The notes under the pieces: generated by a model
The model's database searches: none
Told to the model about the DNA's origin: nothing
Seen by the model: only the letters and a program-made list of their open reading frames with translations
Position numbers and translations under genes: made by a program
NCBI GenBank assembly: GCA_005502875.1
Contig: SCMV01000004.1
Span: 62,001-126,000 of the forward strand
Source: Comamonadaceae bacterium 2PF
GTDB taxonomy: Bacteria > Pseudomonadota > Gammaproteobacteria > Burkholderiales > Burkholderiaceae_C
Length of the DNA: 64,000 nt
Direction of reading: 5' to 3'
Shown here: piece after piece, positions 8,555 to 17,646 of the stretch
How positions within the stretch are numbered: position 1 is the first letter of the stretch
How the letters are laid out: every line of letters begins with the position of its first letter

Positions 8555-9253
8555 GTGGCCAAAACCAACATGAACATCGACGTCAGCGCCCTCTTTGAAC
8601 AGGCCCAGAGCCAGTTCAGCGGGCTCAACCCGAACGAGCCGGGGCAGTGGCCCCTGCTGCCCAAGCTGGCGAGCTTCGTCTTCGCTGCCATCCTGATCGT
8701 CGGCGTGGGCTGGGTCGCCTTGCTGTCCGGGCAGCGCGACGAGCTCGACGCGGAGCGCAACAAGGAGCCGCAACTCAAGCAGGAGTACCGCGACAAGGTG
8801 GCTCAGGCGGTCAACCTGGCGGAGTTGCGCAAGCAGCTCATCCAGGTCGACGAGTACGTCAAGCAGCTTGAAAAGCAACTGCCGGGCAAGGCCGAGATGG
8901 ACGCGCTGCTGTCGGACATCAACCAGGCGGGGCTGGGCCGCGGCCTCGACTTCGAGCTGTTCCGTCCTGGGCAAGTCGTGGTCAAGGACTACTACGCCGA
9001 GTTGCCGATCTCCATCCGTGTGACGGGGCGCTACCACGACGTCGGCGCTTTCACCGCGGACATCGCCAACCTGTCCCGCATCGTGACCTTGCACAACCTG
9101 GTGATCACCAATGTGGGCAAGGACGCCGGTCAGGGCAACCTGGCCCTGGAAGCCACTGCACGCACCTACCGCTACCTTGACCAGGCCGAGCTCGACGCCC
9201 TGCGCGCCGAAAAGAGCAAGGCTGGCAAAGGCAAGAAGGGGGGCAAGAAATGA
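8555..9253 (+). CDS. pilO: Type IV pilus assembly protein PilO
   Basis: PilO forms a heterodimer with PilN in the periplasm and contacts PilP. The protein is 232 residues with a membrane helix at about 40-62, a coiled coil (RDELDAERNKEPQLKQEY) and the C-terminal domain with YYAELPISIRVTGRYHDVGAF, the conserved PilO block. The start is GTG at 8555: GAGGAG at 8543-8548 is six bases upstream, whereas the frame's earlier ATG (8501) lies inside pilN and the next ATG (8570) is too far from the site. The tail is Lys/Gly rich. It overlaps pilP by ATGA. Confidence 0.93.
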   Translation: MAKTNMNIDVSALFEQAQSQFSGLNPNEPGQWPLLPKLASFVFAAILIVGVGWVALLSGQRDELDAERNKEPQLKQEYRDKVAQAVNLAELRKQLIQVDEYVKQLEKQLPGKAEMDALLSDINQAGLGRGLDFELFRPGQVVVKDYYAELPISIRVTGRYHDVGAFTADIANLSRIVTLHNLVITNVGKDAGQGNLALEATARTYRYLDQAELDALRAEKSKAGKGKKGGKK

Positions 9254-9795
9254 ACGCGCCCTTGAAGACCACTCGCCTGGCCTGCCTGGCCCTGGTGCTG
9301 CCGTTGATGCTGAGCGCCTGCGGCGGCGAGCAGGACGAGCTGCAGGCCTGGATGGACCAGGAGCGCCAGCACGTCAAGCCCAATGTGCAGCCGCTGTCGC
9401 CGCCCCAGAAGTTCAACCCGGAAACTTACTCGGGGTTGGAGGGCGTCGAGCCCTTCAGCACGCAAAAGTTGACAGGCGCCCTCAGGCAGGAGGCACGTCA
9501 GCCCAACTCTGCTGTGGCAGCCGAGCTCAACCGCCGCAAGGAGCCCCTGGAGGCTTACCCGCTGGACAGCATGTCCATGGTGGGCAGTGTCCAGAAGCAA
9601 GGGCGGCCATATGCCCTGCTCAGGGTCGACAACCTGCTCTATCAGGTCAAGGCAGGCGACTACCTGGGTCAGAACTACGGAAAGATCCTGAAGATCACCG
9701 AAACCGAGATCTCACTGCGTGAGATCGTGCAGGATGCCGCTGGCGAGTGGATCGAGCGGCCGACCACCCTGCAGTTGCAAGAGGGTGGCAAGTGA
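9250..9795 (+). CDS. pilP: Type IV pilus assembly lipoprotein PilP
   Basis: PilP is a periplasmic lipoprotein that bridges PilNO to the PilQ secretin. It has a signal peptide with a lipobox (LMLSAC-GG), a disordered linker typical of PilP (DELQAWMDQERQHVKPNVQPL), and the C-terminal beta-sandwich with DSMSMVGSVQKQGRPYALL, VDNLLYQVKAGDYLGQNYGKI and ISLREIVQDAAGEWIER. The 181-residue length is normal. Start and stop codons overlap pilO and pilQ. Confidence 0.95.
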   Translation: MNAPLKTTRLACLALVLPLMLSACGGEQDELQAWMDQERQHVKPNVQPLSPPQKFNPETYSGLEGVEPFSTQKLTGALRQEARQPNSAVAAELNRRKEPLEAYPLDSMSMVGSVQKQGRPYALLRVDNLLYQVKAGDYLGQNYGKILKITETEISLREIVQDAAGEWIERPTTLQLQEGGK

Positions 9796-11984
9796 TGATG
9801 AAGCTGGAGAACGCATCAATGAAAACGTGGCGTCTTGCGATGGCCGGGGTTGCCCTGGCACTGGTGTCGCCCCTGACCCTGGCGGCCGCGGCCATTCAGG
9901 CCATCACCAGCACGCAGCAGGCGGGCACGGAGGTCGTGAGAATCGACCTGTCCGAACCCCTCGCCACGCTGCCTGCCGGCTTCGTGGTGCAGGCGCCGCC
10001 TCGCATCGCCATCGACCTGCCGGGTGTGACCAACGCCCTGGCGCGCAACGTGGTCGAGATCAACAACGGCAACCTGCGCACGGTCAACGTGGCCAACGCC
10101 GGCGACCGCAGCCGCGTGGTGCTCAACCTGCGCCAGGCGACCACCTATCGGGCGCAGTTGCAGGGCAAGTCTCTGCTGCTGATCCTGGACCCGGCCGTCG
10201 GTGCGGCACCGGCCCCGGCTCAGACCGCGCAGCCCGCCCAGGCTCAGGCCAAGGCCGGCGCAGCGAACGCCGAGCCGGTGCATTTCGCCGAGAACAAGAA
10301 CGCCACCCCGCTGGCCCTCAAGGAAATCGATTTCCGCCGTGGGCAGGATGGTGCGGGTCGCGTGATCGTCGAGTTGCCCAACAACCAGGTGGGCGTGGAC
10401 ATTCGGCAGCAGGGCCCGTCCCTGGTGGTCGAGTTCGTGCGGGCCACGCTGCCCGAGCGGCTGCGCAAGCGCTTCGATGTGGGCGACTTTGGCACCCCGG
10501 TGCAGAAGGTCACCGCCTCGCAAAGTGGCGATCGCGTCAAGCTCACCGTTGACCCCACGGGCGACTGGGAACACTCTGCCTACCAGAGCGACAACCAGTT
10601 CGTGCTGGAAGTGCGCGCGCGCAAGGTTGACCCCAACAAGTTGACCAAGGGCCCCGGCTACTCGGGCGAGAAGCTGTCGCTGAACTTCCAGAACATCGAA
10701 GTGCGCGCGCTGCTGCAGGTGATCGCCGACTTCACGAACTTCAACGTGGTGACGTCCGACACCGTCACGGGCAACGTGACCCTTCGTCTGAAGGACGTGC
10801 CCTGGGATCAGGCCCTGGACATCATCCTGCAGTCCAAGGGGCTGGGCGTTCGCAAGTCGGGCAACGTGCTGTGGATCGCGCCCAAGGATGAGATCAACGC
10901 CAAGGAAAAGATCGACCTGGAGGCCAAAGCTCAGGTGGCGGCACTTGAGCCCCTGCGCACGCAGTCCTTCCAGCTGAACTACGCCAAGGCCGAGGACATC
11001 GCCAAGGGCCTGGCTGGCCGCAGTGCCGGTGGTTCGGGTGGTGGCAGCGGGCAAGGCAATGGCCGCATCTTGTCGCCACGTGGCAGCGTGATCTCCGAAT
11101 CCCGCACCAACCAGCTGTTCGTCAACGACATCCCGTCCAAGCTGGAAGAAATCCAGGCCCTGATCACCAAGATCGACGTGCCGGTTCGCCAGGTGCTGAT
11201 CGAGGCGCGCATCGTCGAGGCCGATGATTCCTTCAGCCGCAACCTGGGCGTGCGCCTGGGCACCAAGAACAGTGGCTCGGTGGCTTCGTCTGGCAACCTG
11301 AACGTGGGCGTCTCCGGCAACTACTCTGGCGTGGTGGCCGAAACCGGTCAGACCCTGTCGGGCTCGGCCGCGAGCGTGGCCAACAGCTACTTCGTGAACC
11401 TGCCTGGTGCCGGCATCAACGGCTTCAACGCCGCGTCGGTGGGCGTGTCCTTGTTCACCTCCAGCGTGAACCACGCCCTGAACCTGGAAATCTCGGCCCT
11501 CGAAGCCGATGGCCGTGGCAAGATCGTCTCCAGCCCGCGCGTCATCACCGCCGACCAGGTCAAGGCGCTGATCGAGCAGGGCACCGAATTGCCCTATCAG
11601 ACGGCAACGTCGAGTGGCGCCACCGCCATCACCTTCCGCAAGGCCAACCTCAAGCTCGAGGTGACGCCGCAGATCACCCCGGAAGGCAGCGTGATCCTCG
11701 ACGTCGATGTCAACAAGGACAGCGTGGGCCAGATCACCACGGCTGGCTTCGCCATCGACACCAAGCACGTGCAGACGCAGGTGCTGGTCGAGAACGGTGG
11801 CACCGTGGTCATTGGCGGCATCTTCCAGCAGACCGAGAGCAACGCCGAACAGCGCGTGCCGCTGTTGGGCGACATCCCCTACCTGGGCGCCCTGTTCCGC
11901 AACAGCTCGCGCAGCACCCAGCGCCGCGAACTGCTGATTTTCCTGACGCCCAAGGTGGTGTCCGACCGCACGGCATTGCGTTGA
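9795..11984 (+). CDS. pilQ: Type IV pilus secretin PilQ
   Basis: PilQ forms the outer-membrane gate for the pilus. The protein of 729 residues has a signal peptide, two AMIN domains that bind peptidoglycan (about residues 40-130 and 165-270), an STN/N0 domain (LSLNFQNIEVRALLQVIADF), an N1 domain, a Gly/Ser linker (SAGGSGGGSGQGNG) and the C-terminal secretin barrel with VPLLGDIPYLGALFRN and a final LLIFLTPKVV. The ATG at 9795 shares a base with the pilP stop (TGATG). A second ATG at 9819 has GGAGA eight bases upstream and gives a cleaner signal peptide (MKTWRLAMAGVAL), so either may be used. Confidence 0.95.
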   Translation: MMKLENASMKTWRLAMAGVALALVSPLTLAAAAIQAITSTQQAGTEVVRIDLSEPLATLPAGFVVQAPPRIAIDLPGVTNALARNVVEINNGNLRTVNVANAGDRSRVVLNLRQATTYRAQLQGKSLLLILDPAVGAAPAPAQTAQPAQAQAKAGAANAEPVHFAENKNATPLALKEIDFRRGQDGAGRVIVELPNNQVGVDIRQQGPSLVVEFVRATLPERLRKRFDVGDFGTPVQKVTASQSGDRVKLTVDPTGDWEHSAYQSDNQFVLEVRARKVDPNKLTKGPGYSGEKLSLNFQNIEVRALLQVIADFTNFNVVTSDTVTGNVTLRLKDVPWDQALDIILQSKGLGVRKSGNVLWIAPKDEINAKEKIDLEAKAQVAALEPLRTQSFQLNYAKAEDIAKGLAGRSAGGSGGGSGQGNGRILSPRGSVISESRTNQLFVNDIPSKLEEIQALITKIDVPVRQVLIEARIVEADDSFSRNLGVRLGTKNSGSVASSGNLNVGVSGNYSGVVAETGQTLSGSAASVANSYFVNLPGAGINGFNAASVGVSLFTSSVNHALNLEISALEADGRGKIVSSPRVITADQVKALIEQGTELPYQTATSSGATAITFRKANLKLEVTPQITPEGSVILDVDVNKDSVGQITTAGFAIDTKHVQTQVLVENGGTVVIGGIFQQTESNAEQRVPLLGDIPYLGALFRNSSRSTQRRELLIFLTPKVVSDRTALR

Positions 11985-12553
11985 TGTCGTCGGTGGTGGC
12001 TTTGGTGGGCTTGCCCGGAGGGGGCAAGTCCACGGTCGGGCGGCAGTTGGCCCGGCGCCTGGGGGCCCGCTTCCTGGACGCGGACGCGGTGCTCGAAGAG
12101 CGGATCGGCATGCCGATCCGTTCGTATTTTGAGCAGCACGGGGAGCAGTCGTTTCGCGACCTCGAAGAGCAGGTCATCCAGGAGCTGACCGCCCCTGAGC
12201 AGGGGCCTTTGATCCTGGCCACGGGCGGTGGTGCGGTGCTGCGTCCCGCCAACCGCAAGCATTTGCACGAAGGCGCCACGGTCATTTACCTGCGCTCGAC
12301 GCCCGAGGAGTTGTTCAAGCGCTTGAGGCACGACACCCAGCGCCCCCTTTTGCAGGTGGCCGATCCGCTGGCCAAGCTGAGGGAGCTCCACGCCCAACGT
12401 CACCCCCTGTACGAGGAGGTGGCGCATTACCGGGTGGACACAGGGCGTCCGTCGGTGGCGACCTTGGTCAACATGATCATGATGCAGCTTGAACTCGCGG
12501 GGCTGTTGCCCGAGCTGACGGCTCCGCCCGCGGAGCCGTCACAGCCGGTGTGA
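11984..12553 (+). CDS. aroK: Shikimate kinase
   Basis: AroK phosphorylates shikimate at the 3-hydroxyl in the chorismate pathway. The 189 residues include the P-loop GLPGGGKST (9-17), the substrate-binding DADAVLEERIGMPIRSYFEQ, the FRDLE box and ATGGGAV. The start ATG shares its A with the pilQ stop codon, so it is the last gene of the pil operon. The usual downstream partner aroB is not here: a bidirectional terminator and valS on the other strand follow. Confidence 0.95.
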   Translation: MSSVVALVGLPGGGKSTVGRQLARRLGARFLDADAVLEERIGMPIRSYFEQHGEQSFRDLEEQVIQELTAPEQGPLILATGGGAVLRPANRKHLHEGATVIYLRSTPEELFKRLRHDTQRPLLQVADPLAKLRELHAQRHPLYEEVAHYRVDTGRPSVATLVNMIMMQLELAGLLPELTAPPAEPSQPV

Positions 12554-12578
12554 CGCGCCGTCACGGCGAACCCCCATG

Positions 12579-12608
12579 AAAAAGGCCGAACGGATGTTCG
12601 GCCTTTTT
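12579..12608 (+). terminator. Bidirectional terminator between aroK and valS
   Basis: A 13-base-pair stem, AAAAAGGCCGAAC (12579-12591) with GTTCGGCCTTTTT (12596-12608), has a four-base loop. A and T runs on both sides make it effective on either strand, for pilMNOPQ-aroK from the left and valS from the right. Confidence 0.92.
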
Positions 12609-12644
12609 GTTGGTTCGCGCAGGCCTGCGGCCTGCCGAACCGGA

Positions 12645-15491
12645 TCAGCCCAGTCGGGCCAATTGCCCTTGCAGGCGCTCCACCGTGGCGCCGAAATCGG
12701 CCACACGCTGCTTCTCCTGCTCGACCACGGCTGCGGGCGCGCGGGCCACGAAGCTTTCGTTGCCCAGCTTGCCCTGGGCCTTGGCGATCTCGCCCTGCAG
12801 GCGGGTGATTTCCTTGCCCAGGCGAGCCTTCTCGGCTTCGACGTCGATTTCAACGTGCAGGGCCAGGCGGGCTTCGCCTTGCACGGCCACCGGTGCCATT
12901 TGCGTGGCAGCGGCAAACGCCGCTTCGTCGAGCACCTGCACCTCGCTGAGCTTGCCCAGCGCCTGGATGATGGGCGCGGCCTGGCGGATGAACTCGGCGT
13001 CGCCGGTGGTCAGCAGGGGCATGCGCTCGGCGGGCGAGAGGTTCATTTCGCTGCGCAGGTTGCGGGTGGTGCCGACGACGGCCTTGAGCTTGGCCACCCA
13101 GGCGTCGGACTCGGCGCAGACGCGGCCCAGGTCGGCGCGCGGGTAGGCGGCGTTCACCAGGGTTTCGTCGCTGCCAGCCTGCTTGCGGCCGGCCACGGGG
13201 GCGACCACCTGCCACAGCTCTTCGGTGATGAAGGGCGTGATGGGGTGCAGCAGGCGCAGCACGGTCTCGAGCACGCGGATCAGGGTGCGGCGGGTGGCGC
13301 GTTGCTTGGCTTCGTTGCCCTCGGCTTTGGCGGCGTTGAGCTGGGCCTTGGCGATCTCGATGTACCAGTCGCAGTACTCGTCCCAGACGAACTGGTAGAT
13401 GGCGTTGGCGACGTTGTCGAGGCGGAAGTCGGTGAAGCCTTGTTCGACCGCGGCTTCGACGCGCTGCAGCTCCGACACGATCCAGCGGTCGGCGGGGCTG
13501 AAGTCCAGGTAACCGCCAGCGGCGCACACGCCCGGCTCGTGCGTCTTGAGGCCACAGTCCTGGCCCTCGGTGTTCATCAGCACGAACTTGGTCGCGTTCC
13601 AGAGCTTGTTGCAGAAGTTGCGGTAGCCCTCGCAGCGCTTGGAGTCGAAGTTGATGGCGCGGCCCAGGCTGGCCAGCGCGGCGAAGGTGAAGCGCAATGC
13701 GTCGGCGCCGTAGCCAGGGATGCCTTCGGGGAATTCCTTTTCGGTGGCCTTGCGCACCTTCGGTGCGGTCTCAGGCTTGCGCAGGCCGGTGGTGCGCTTG
13801 TCGAGCAGCGGTGCCAGCTCGATGCCGTCGATCAGGTCGACGGGGTCCAGCACGTTGCCTTCGGACTTCGACATCTTGTTGCCCTGCGCGTCGCGCACCA
13901 GGCCGTGGATGTAGACGTGCTTGAAGGGCACCTTGCCGGTGAAGTGCTTGGTCATCATGATCATCCGGGCGACCCAGAAGAAGATGATGTCGTAGCCGGT
14001 GACCAGCACCGACGATGGCAGGAAGAGGTCGAGCTCTTTCGTTTGCTCGGGCCAGCCGAGGGTGGAGAAGGGCACGAGCGCCGACGAGTACCAGGTGTCG
14101 AGCACGTCAGCGTCGCGGGTGAGCTCACCCGTGTAGCCGGCGGCGGTGGCCTTGGCGCGCGCGTCGGCCTCGCAGCGGGCGACGAAGATCTCGCCGTTGC
14201 TGCCGTACCAGGCCGGGATCTGGTGGCCCCACCACAGCTGGCGGCTGATGCACCAGTCCTGGATGTTCTTCATCCACTGGTTGTAGGTGTTGACCCAGTT
14301 TTCGGGCACGAACTTGACGTCGCCCGAATCGACCGCTTCGATGGCTTGCTCGGCGATGCTCTTGCCGCCAGCGCCGGGCTTGGTCATGGCCACGAACCAC
14401 TGGTCGGTCAGCATGGGCTCGATGACCTGGCCGGTGCGGGCGCAGCGCGGCACCATCAGCTTGTGCTTCTTGACTTCGACGAGTTGGCCATCGGCCTCAA
14501 GCTTGGCGACGATCTGCTTGCGGGCCACGAAGCGGTCCAGGCCGACGTATTCGGCGGGGATGTCGGTGGCCTCGTGGGCGCTGACCTTGGCCTCCAAATC
14601 GAAGATGGTCAGCATGGGCAGGCCATGGCGCAGGCCAACCTGGTAGTCGTTGGTGTCGTGGGCCGGGGTGACCTTGACGACGCCGGTGCCGAACGCCTTG
14701 TCGACGTGCTCGTCGGCGATCACGGGCACCAGGCGGCCGGTGATGGGCAGGCGCACCTGCTTGCCGATCAGGGCGGTGTAGCGCTCGTCTTCCGGGTGCA
14801 CCATGACGGCCGTGTCGCCCAGCAGGGTTTCAGGGCGGGTGGTGGCGACGACCAATGACGCATCCGAGCCCTCGACGGGGTAACGGATGTGCCACATCGA
14901 GCCGTCTTCTTCCTCGCTCTCGACTTCCAGGTCAGAGACGGCGGACTTGAGGATCGGGTCCCAGCTCACCAGGCGCTTGCCGCGGTAGATCAGGCCTTCT
15001 TCGTGCAGGCGCACGAAGGTCTCGACGACCACCTTGGAGAGCTTGTCGTCCATGGTGAAGTACTCGTGCTCCCAGGACACCGAGTCGCCCATGCGGCGCA
15101 TCTGCTGGGTGATGGTCGAGCCGGACTTTTCCTTCCACTCCCAGACCTTGGCGACGAAGGCTTCGCGGCCCAGGTCATGCCGGCTCTGGCCCTTTTCCTG
15201 CAGCTGGCGCTCCACCACGATCTGCGTGGCGATGCCGGCGTGGTCGGTGCCGGGCACCCACAGGGTGTTGTGGCCCAGCATGCGGTGGTAGCGCGTCAAC
15301 GAGTCCATGATGGTCTGGTTGAAGGCGTGGCCCATGTGGAGGGTGCCGGTGACGTTGGGCGGAGGCAGCTGGATGCAGAACGAGGGCTTGGCCGCGTCCA
15401 GGGTGGGCTTGTACAGGCCGCGTTGCTCCCACAGGGGGCCGTGCTGGGCTTCAATGGGGCCGGGTTCGAAGGATTTGGCGAGTTCGGTCAT
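12645..15491 (-). CDS. valS: Valyl-tRNA synthetase
   Basis: ValS is a class I aminoacyl-tRNA synthetase that charges tRNA-Val. From the ATG at 15491 it has 948 residues, in the normal range: [15 protein letters not shown] with the HIGH-type motif HMGH (52-55), the CP1 editing domain ([32 protein letters not shown]), KMSKS at about 537-541, the anticodon-binding domain, and a C-terminal coiled coil that starts near [17 protein letters not shown]. The frame is open 40 codons further, but that extension is Ala/Pro-rich, unlike ValS N-termini, and was rejected. No clear ribosome site precedes the ATG. Confidence 0.96.
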   Translation of the reverse strand: MTELAKSFEPGPIEAQHGPLWEQRGLYKPTLDAAKPSFCIQLPPPNVTGTLHMGHAFNQTIMDSLTRYHRMLGHNTLWVPGTDHAGIATQIVVERQLQEKGQSRHDLGREAFVAKVWEWKEKSGSTITQQMRRMGDSVSWEHEYFTMDDKLSKVVVETFVRLHEEGLIYRGKRLVSWDPILKSAVSDLEVESEEEDGSMWHIRYPVEGSDASLVVATTRPETLLGDTAVMVHPEDERYTALIGKQVRLPITGRLVPVIADEHVDKAFGTGVVKVTPAHDTNDYQVGLRHGLPMLTIFDLEAKVSAHEATDIPAEYVGLDRFVARKQIVAKLEADGQLVEVKKHKLMVPRCARTGQVIEPMLTDQWFVAMTKPGAGGKSIAEQAIEAVDSGDVKFVPENWVNTYNQWMKNIQDWCISRQLWWGHQIPAWYGSNGEIFVARCEADARAKATAAGYTGELTRDADVLDTWYSSALVPFSTLGWPEQTKELDLFLPSSVLVTGYDIIFFWVARMIMMTKHFTGKVPFKHVYIHGLVRDAQGNKMSKSEGNVLDPVDLIDGIELAPLLDKRTTGLRKPETAPKVRKATEKEFPEGIPGYGADALRFTFAALASLGRAINFDSKRCEGYRNFCNKLWNATKFVLMNTEGQDCGLKTHEPGVCAAGGYLDFSPADRWIVSELQRVEAAVEQGFTDFRLDNVANAIYQFVWDEYCDWYIEIAKAQLNAAKAEGNEAKQRATRRTLIRVLETVLRLLHPITPFITEELWQVVAPVAGRKQAGSDETLVNAAYPRADLGRVCAESDAWVAKLKAVVGTTRNLRSEMNLSPAERMPLLTTGDAEFIRQAAPIIQALGKLSEVQVLDEAAFAAATQMAPVAVQGEARLALHVEIDVEAEKARLGKEITRLQGEIAKAQGKLGNESFVARAPAAVVEQEKQRVADFGATVERLQGQLARLG

Positions 15492-15690
15492 GGTGTGGGC
15501 GGCTGGCCGCGAGGGCTCGGCGGCGGAAAGTGGGGCGGCTGGGTGCTGCTGGGGGCGGCTGACCGTTGGGGCCCGGGCGGCTGACAACGGGGCTGCCTGC
15601 GCACAGGCCAAACCGCGATTTTAGGTCGCCGCGCGCCTTGCCCGGCGATTTCCTGCGCGTGGTGCGCACGCCGAGGCCCGCGTGCAAAAC

Positions 15691-15704
15691 GTGACCTGGG
15701 TCAA
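15691..15704 (+). promoter_or_regulatory. FNR/ANR-type binding site upstream of uspA
   Basis: GTGAC-CTGG-GTCAA matches the FNR/ANR consensus (TTGAT-N4-ATCAA in its usual TTGAC/GTCAA variant) except for the first base. The dyad centre is at 15697.5, 108 bases before the uspA ATG. Universal stress genes of betaproteobacteria are often under FNR-type control at low oxygen, so function here is plausible but inferred. Confidence 0.6.
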
Positions 15705-15744
15705 GTTTGGAGGTGATTGCCGTCGCCATGGCCAGGGCGGTGGC

Positions 15745-15773
15745 TTGGCGCGATGGCCGGCTGCGCCTAGGAT
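15745..15773 (+). promoter_or_regulatory. Candidate sigma-70 promoter of uspA
   Basis: TTGGCG (15745-15750) and TAGGAT (15768-15773) are separated by 17 bases. The predicted start lies near 15780, upstream of GGAGG at 15796-15800. The FNR-like dyad would then centre near -82, an unusual but possible activator position. Confidence 0.4.
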
Positions 15774-15805
15774 GGACTGGGTTCTCACCTTTTTTGGAGG
15801 CGATC

Positions 15806-16252
15806 ATGTACGAGCATTTGCTGGTGCCAGTGGACGGCAGCGAGCTGTCGCACAAGGCGATGGAGCACGCGGTTGGTCTGGCCAAGATGCTGGGGGCGTC
15901 GATCACCGGTTTCACGGTCGAGCCCCCGCTGCCGGTGCTGGTGGTCGAGCAGGCCGCCGTGGCCTACGACGTGGCCACGTTTCAGGACCACGAAAAACGC
16001 TGCGAGGCCCACGCCCGCGAGGTGCTGCTGGACTTCGCTGCCCGCGCCAAGGCGGCCGGTGTGCCGTTCGACGGCCAGTTCCTCATCACCGACGACGTGC
16101 AGCAGGCCATCGTTGACGTGGCCAGCAAGCAGCACTGCGACCTCATCGTCATGGCCACGCATGGCCGCCATGGGCTCGATGCCCTGATCCACGGCAGCCT
16201 GACCAAGAGCGTGTTGGCGCACAGCCAGGTGCCCTTGCTGGTGGTGCACTGA
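15806..16252 (+). CDS. Universal stress protein, UspA family
   Basis: This is a single-domain Usp of 148 residues with an alpha/beta Rossmann-like fold. It begins MYEHLLVPVDGSELSHKAMEHAVGLAK (the strand-1 / Asp motif) and ends with MATHGRHG...HGSLTKSVLAHSQVPLLVVH, the ATP-binding G-x2-G-x9-GS loop with the first Gly replaced by Ala. The ATG at 15806 is preceded by GGAGG with five bases spacing; a longer upstream frame has no such site. The beta-CASP nuclease gene follows 16 bases later, so the two likely form an operon responding to low oxygen or stress. Confidence 0.93.
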   Translation: MYEHLLVPVDGSELSHKAMEHAVGLAKMLGASITGFTVEPPLPVLVVEQAAVAYDVATFQDHEKRCEAHAREVLLDFAARAKAAGVPFDGQFLITDDVQQAIVDVASKQHCDLIVMATHGRHGLDALIHGSLTKSVLAHSQVPLLVVH

Positions 16253-16268
16253 AACTTTTGGAAAAAGC

Positions 16269-17630
16269 ATGCCGATCGATGTGACGTTCTACGGTGCGAC
16301 GGGCACCGTGACGGGCTCGCGCAGCCTGGTCGAGGTGGGTGGCCAGCGCCTGTTGGTGGACTGTGGCCTGTTCCAGGGCTACAAAACCCTTCGTGAGCGC
16401 AACTGGGCCGAGCTGCCCTTTGACGCTCGCGGCCTCGATGCCGTGTTGCTGACGCACGCACACATCGACCACAGCGGGGCGCTGCCGCTGCTGATGAAGG
16501 CGGGTTTCAAGGGGCGCATCTGGACCACGGCTGCGACCGCCGAGCTGGCCGAGATCCTGTTGCTGGACACCGCTCACCTGCAGGAGGAAGAGGCCCGCTA
16601 CCGCAATCGGCATGGCAAGACCAAGCACCAGCCCGCCGAGCCGCTCTACACGCTGGACGATGCGCACAAGGCCATCGAGCACCTGCACCGCGTGGGAGCC
16701 GATGGCCGCTTGAACCTGGGTGATGCGCAGGTTCAGTTCACGCCCGCCGGACACATCCTGGGCGCCAGCAGCATCCGCGTGGGCGATGGCGAGCGCAGCG
16801 TGCTGTTCTCGGGCGACCTGGGGCGCGACGACGACCTCGTGATGCTGCCGCCGCAAACCGGGCAACGCGCGGACTGGGTGGTGGTCGAGTCCACCTATGG
16901 CGACCGCCTGCACATGGAGCTCGACCCGATCGAACAACTGGGCGACATCGTGCGACGCACCGCGGCCCGGGGTGGCGTGGTGATCGTCCCGGCCTTCGCG
17001 GTGGGGCGCACGCAAGGGCTGCTTTACTCGCTGTACCGCCTCAAGCAGGCGGGGGCCATTCCCAACCTGCCCGTGGTGCTGGACAGCCCCATGGGCATCA
17101 AGGCGACAGGCCTTTATGAGCGCCACAACCACCTGCACCGCTTGAGCGATGAAGAATGCGCTGGCATCCGCCACATGACGCGGTTCGTCAGCAGCGTGGA
17201 GGAGTCCAAGGCGCTGATGCGCCAGCACTATCCCATGGTCGTCATCGCCGGCAGCGGCATGGTGACGGGTGGGCGCGTGCTGCACCACATCGCCAACTTC
17301 GGCACGCACCCGCGCAACACCATCGTGCTCAGCGGCTTTCAGGCGGGCGGCACGCGTGGGGCCGATCTGGTTGCCGGCTCGAAGTCCATCAAGCTGTTCG
17401 GCGAGTACGTGTCGATCCGGGCTGAGGTGGCGCAGATCGAGGGGCTGTCGGCGCACGCCGATCAGTCGGGGCTGTTGGGCTGGCTCAGGGGACTGGGGCA
17501 GGCGCCCCGCCAGGTGTTCGTGACGCATGGTGAACCGCGCGCGGCCGACACGCTGCGCCTGCGCATCCAGGAACAACTCGGCTGGCAGGCCCGGGTGCCC
17601 GATTACCGCGAGACCTTCCGGCTGGCTTGA
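16269..17630 (+). CDS. MBL-fold / beta-CASP ribonuclease-like protein
   Basis: The 453-residue protein combines a metallo-beta-lactamase fold with a beta-CASP insertion, the architecture of CPSF73-like and archaeal RNA nucleases. The metal motif HAHIDHSG lies near residue 62, followed by TPAGHILGASSI, LFSGDLGRDDDL, a beta-CASP domain (VVIVPAFAVGRTQGLLYSL, SGMVTGGRVLHHI) and the C-terminal VFVTHGEPRAADTL. Both domains are complete, so processing of RNA is a reasonable inference, but the substrate is unknown. Pairing with a universal stress gene is seen in low-oxygen-induced loci of Burkholderiales and pseudomonads (from general knowledge). It converges with the esterase gene downstream. Confidence 0.88.
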   Translation: MPIDVTFYGATGTVTGSRSLVEVGGQRLLVDCGLFQGYKTLRERNWAELPFDARGLDAVLLTHAHIDHSGALPLLMKAGFKGRIWTTAATAELAEILLLDTAHLQEEEARYRNRHGKTKHQPAEPLYTLDDAHKAIEHLHRVGADGRLNLGDAQVQFTPAGHILGASSIRVGDGERSVLFSGDLGRDDDLVMLPPQTGQRADWVVVESTYGDRLHMELDPIEQLGDIVRRTAARGGVVIVPAFAVGRTQGLLYSLYRLKQAGAIPNLPVVLDSPMGIKATGLYERHNHLHRLSDEECAGIRHMTRFVSSVEESKALMRQHYPMVVIAGSGMVTGGRVLHHIANFGTHPRNTIVLSGFQAGGTRGADLVAGSKSIKLFGEYVSIRAEVAQIEGLSAHADQSGLLGWLRGLGQAPRQVFVTHGEPRAADTLRLRIQEQLGWQARVPDYRETFRLA

Positions 17631-17646
17631 GCCGGGTGCGTGAGGT

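Larger units (their letters stand above)
15492..15805. other. Intergenic region valS / uspA
   Basis: No gene is seen in these 314 bases between the divergent valS and uspA genes. On the minus strand TAAAAT at 15618-15623 could be the valS -10 box, giving a leader of about 120 bases; no T-box or other known leader structure is apparent. On the plus strand there is an FNR-like dyad and a plausible sigma-70 promoter for uspA, listed separately. Confidence 0.6.

Noticed and set aside
12576-14858. A 760-codon open frame antisense to valS
   Set aside because: It starts within the bidirectional terminator and is a mirror of valS codons; no domain is visible.
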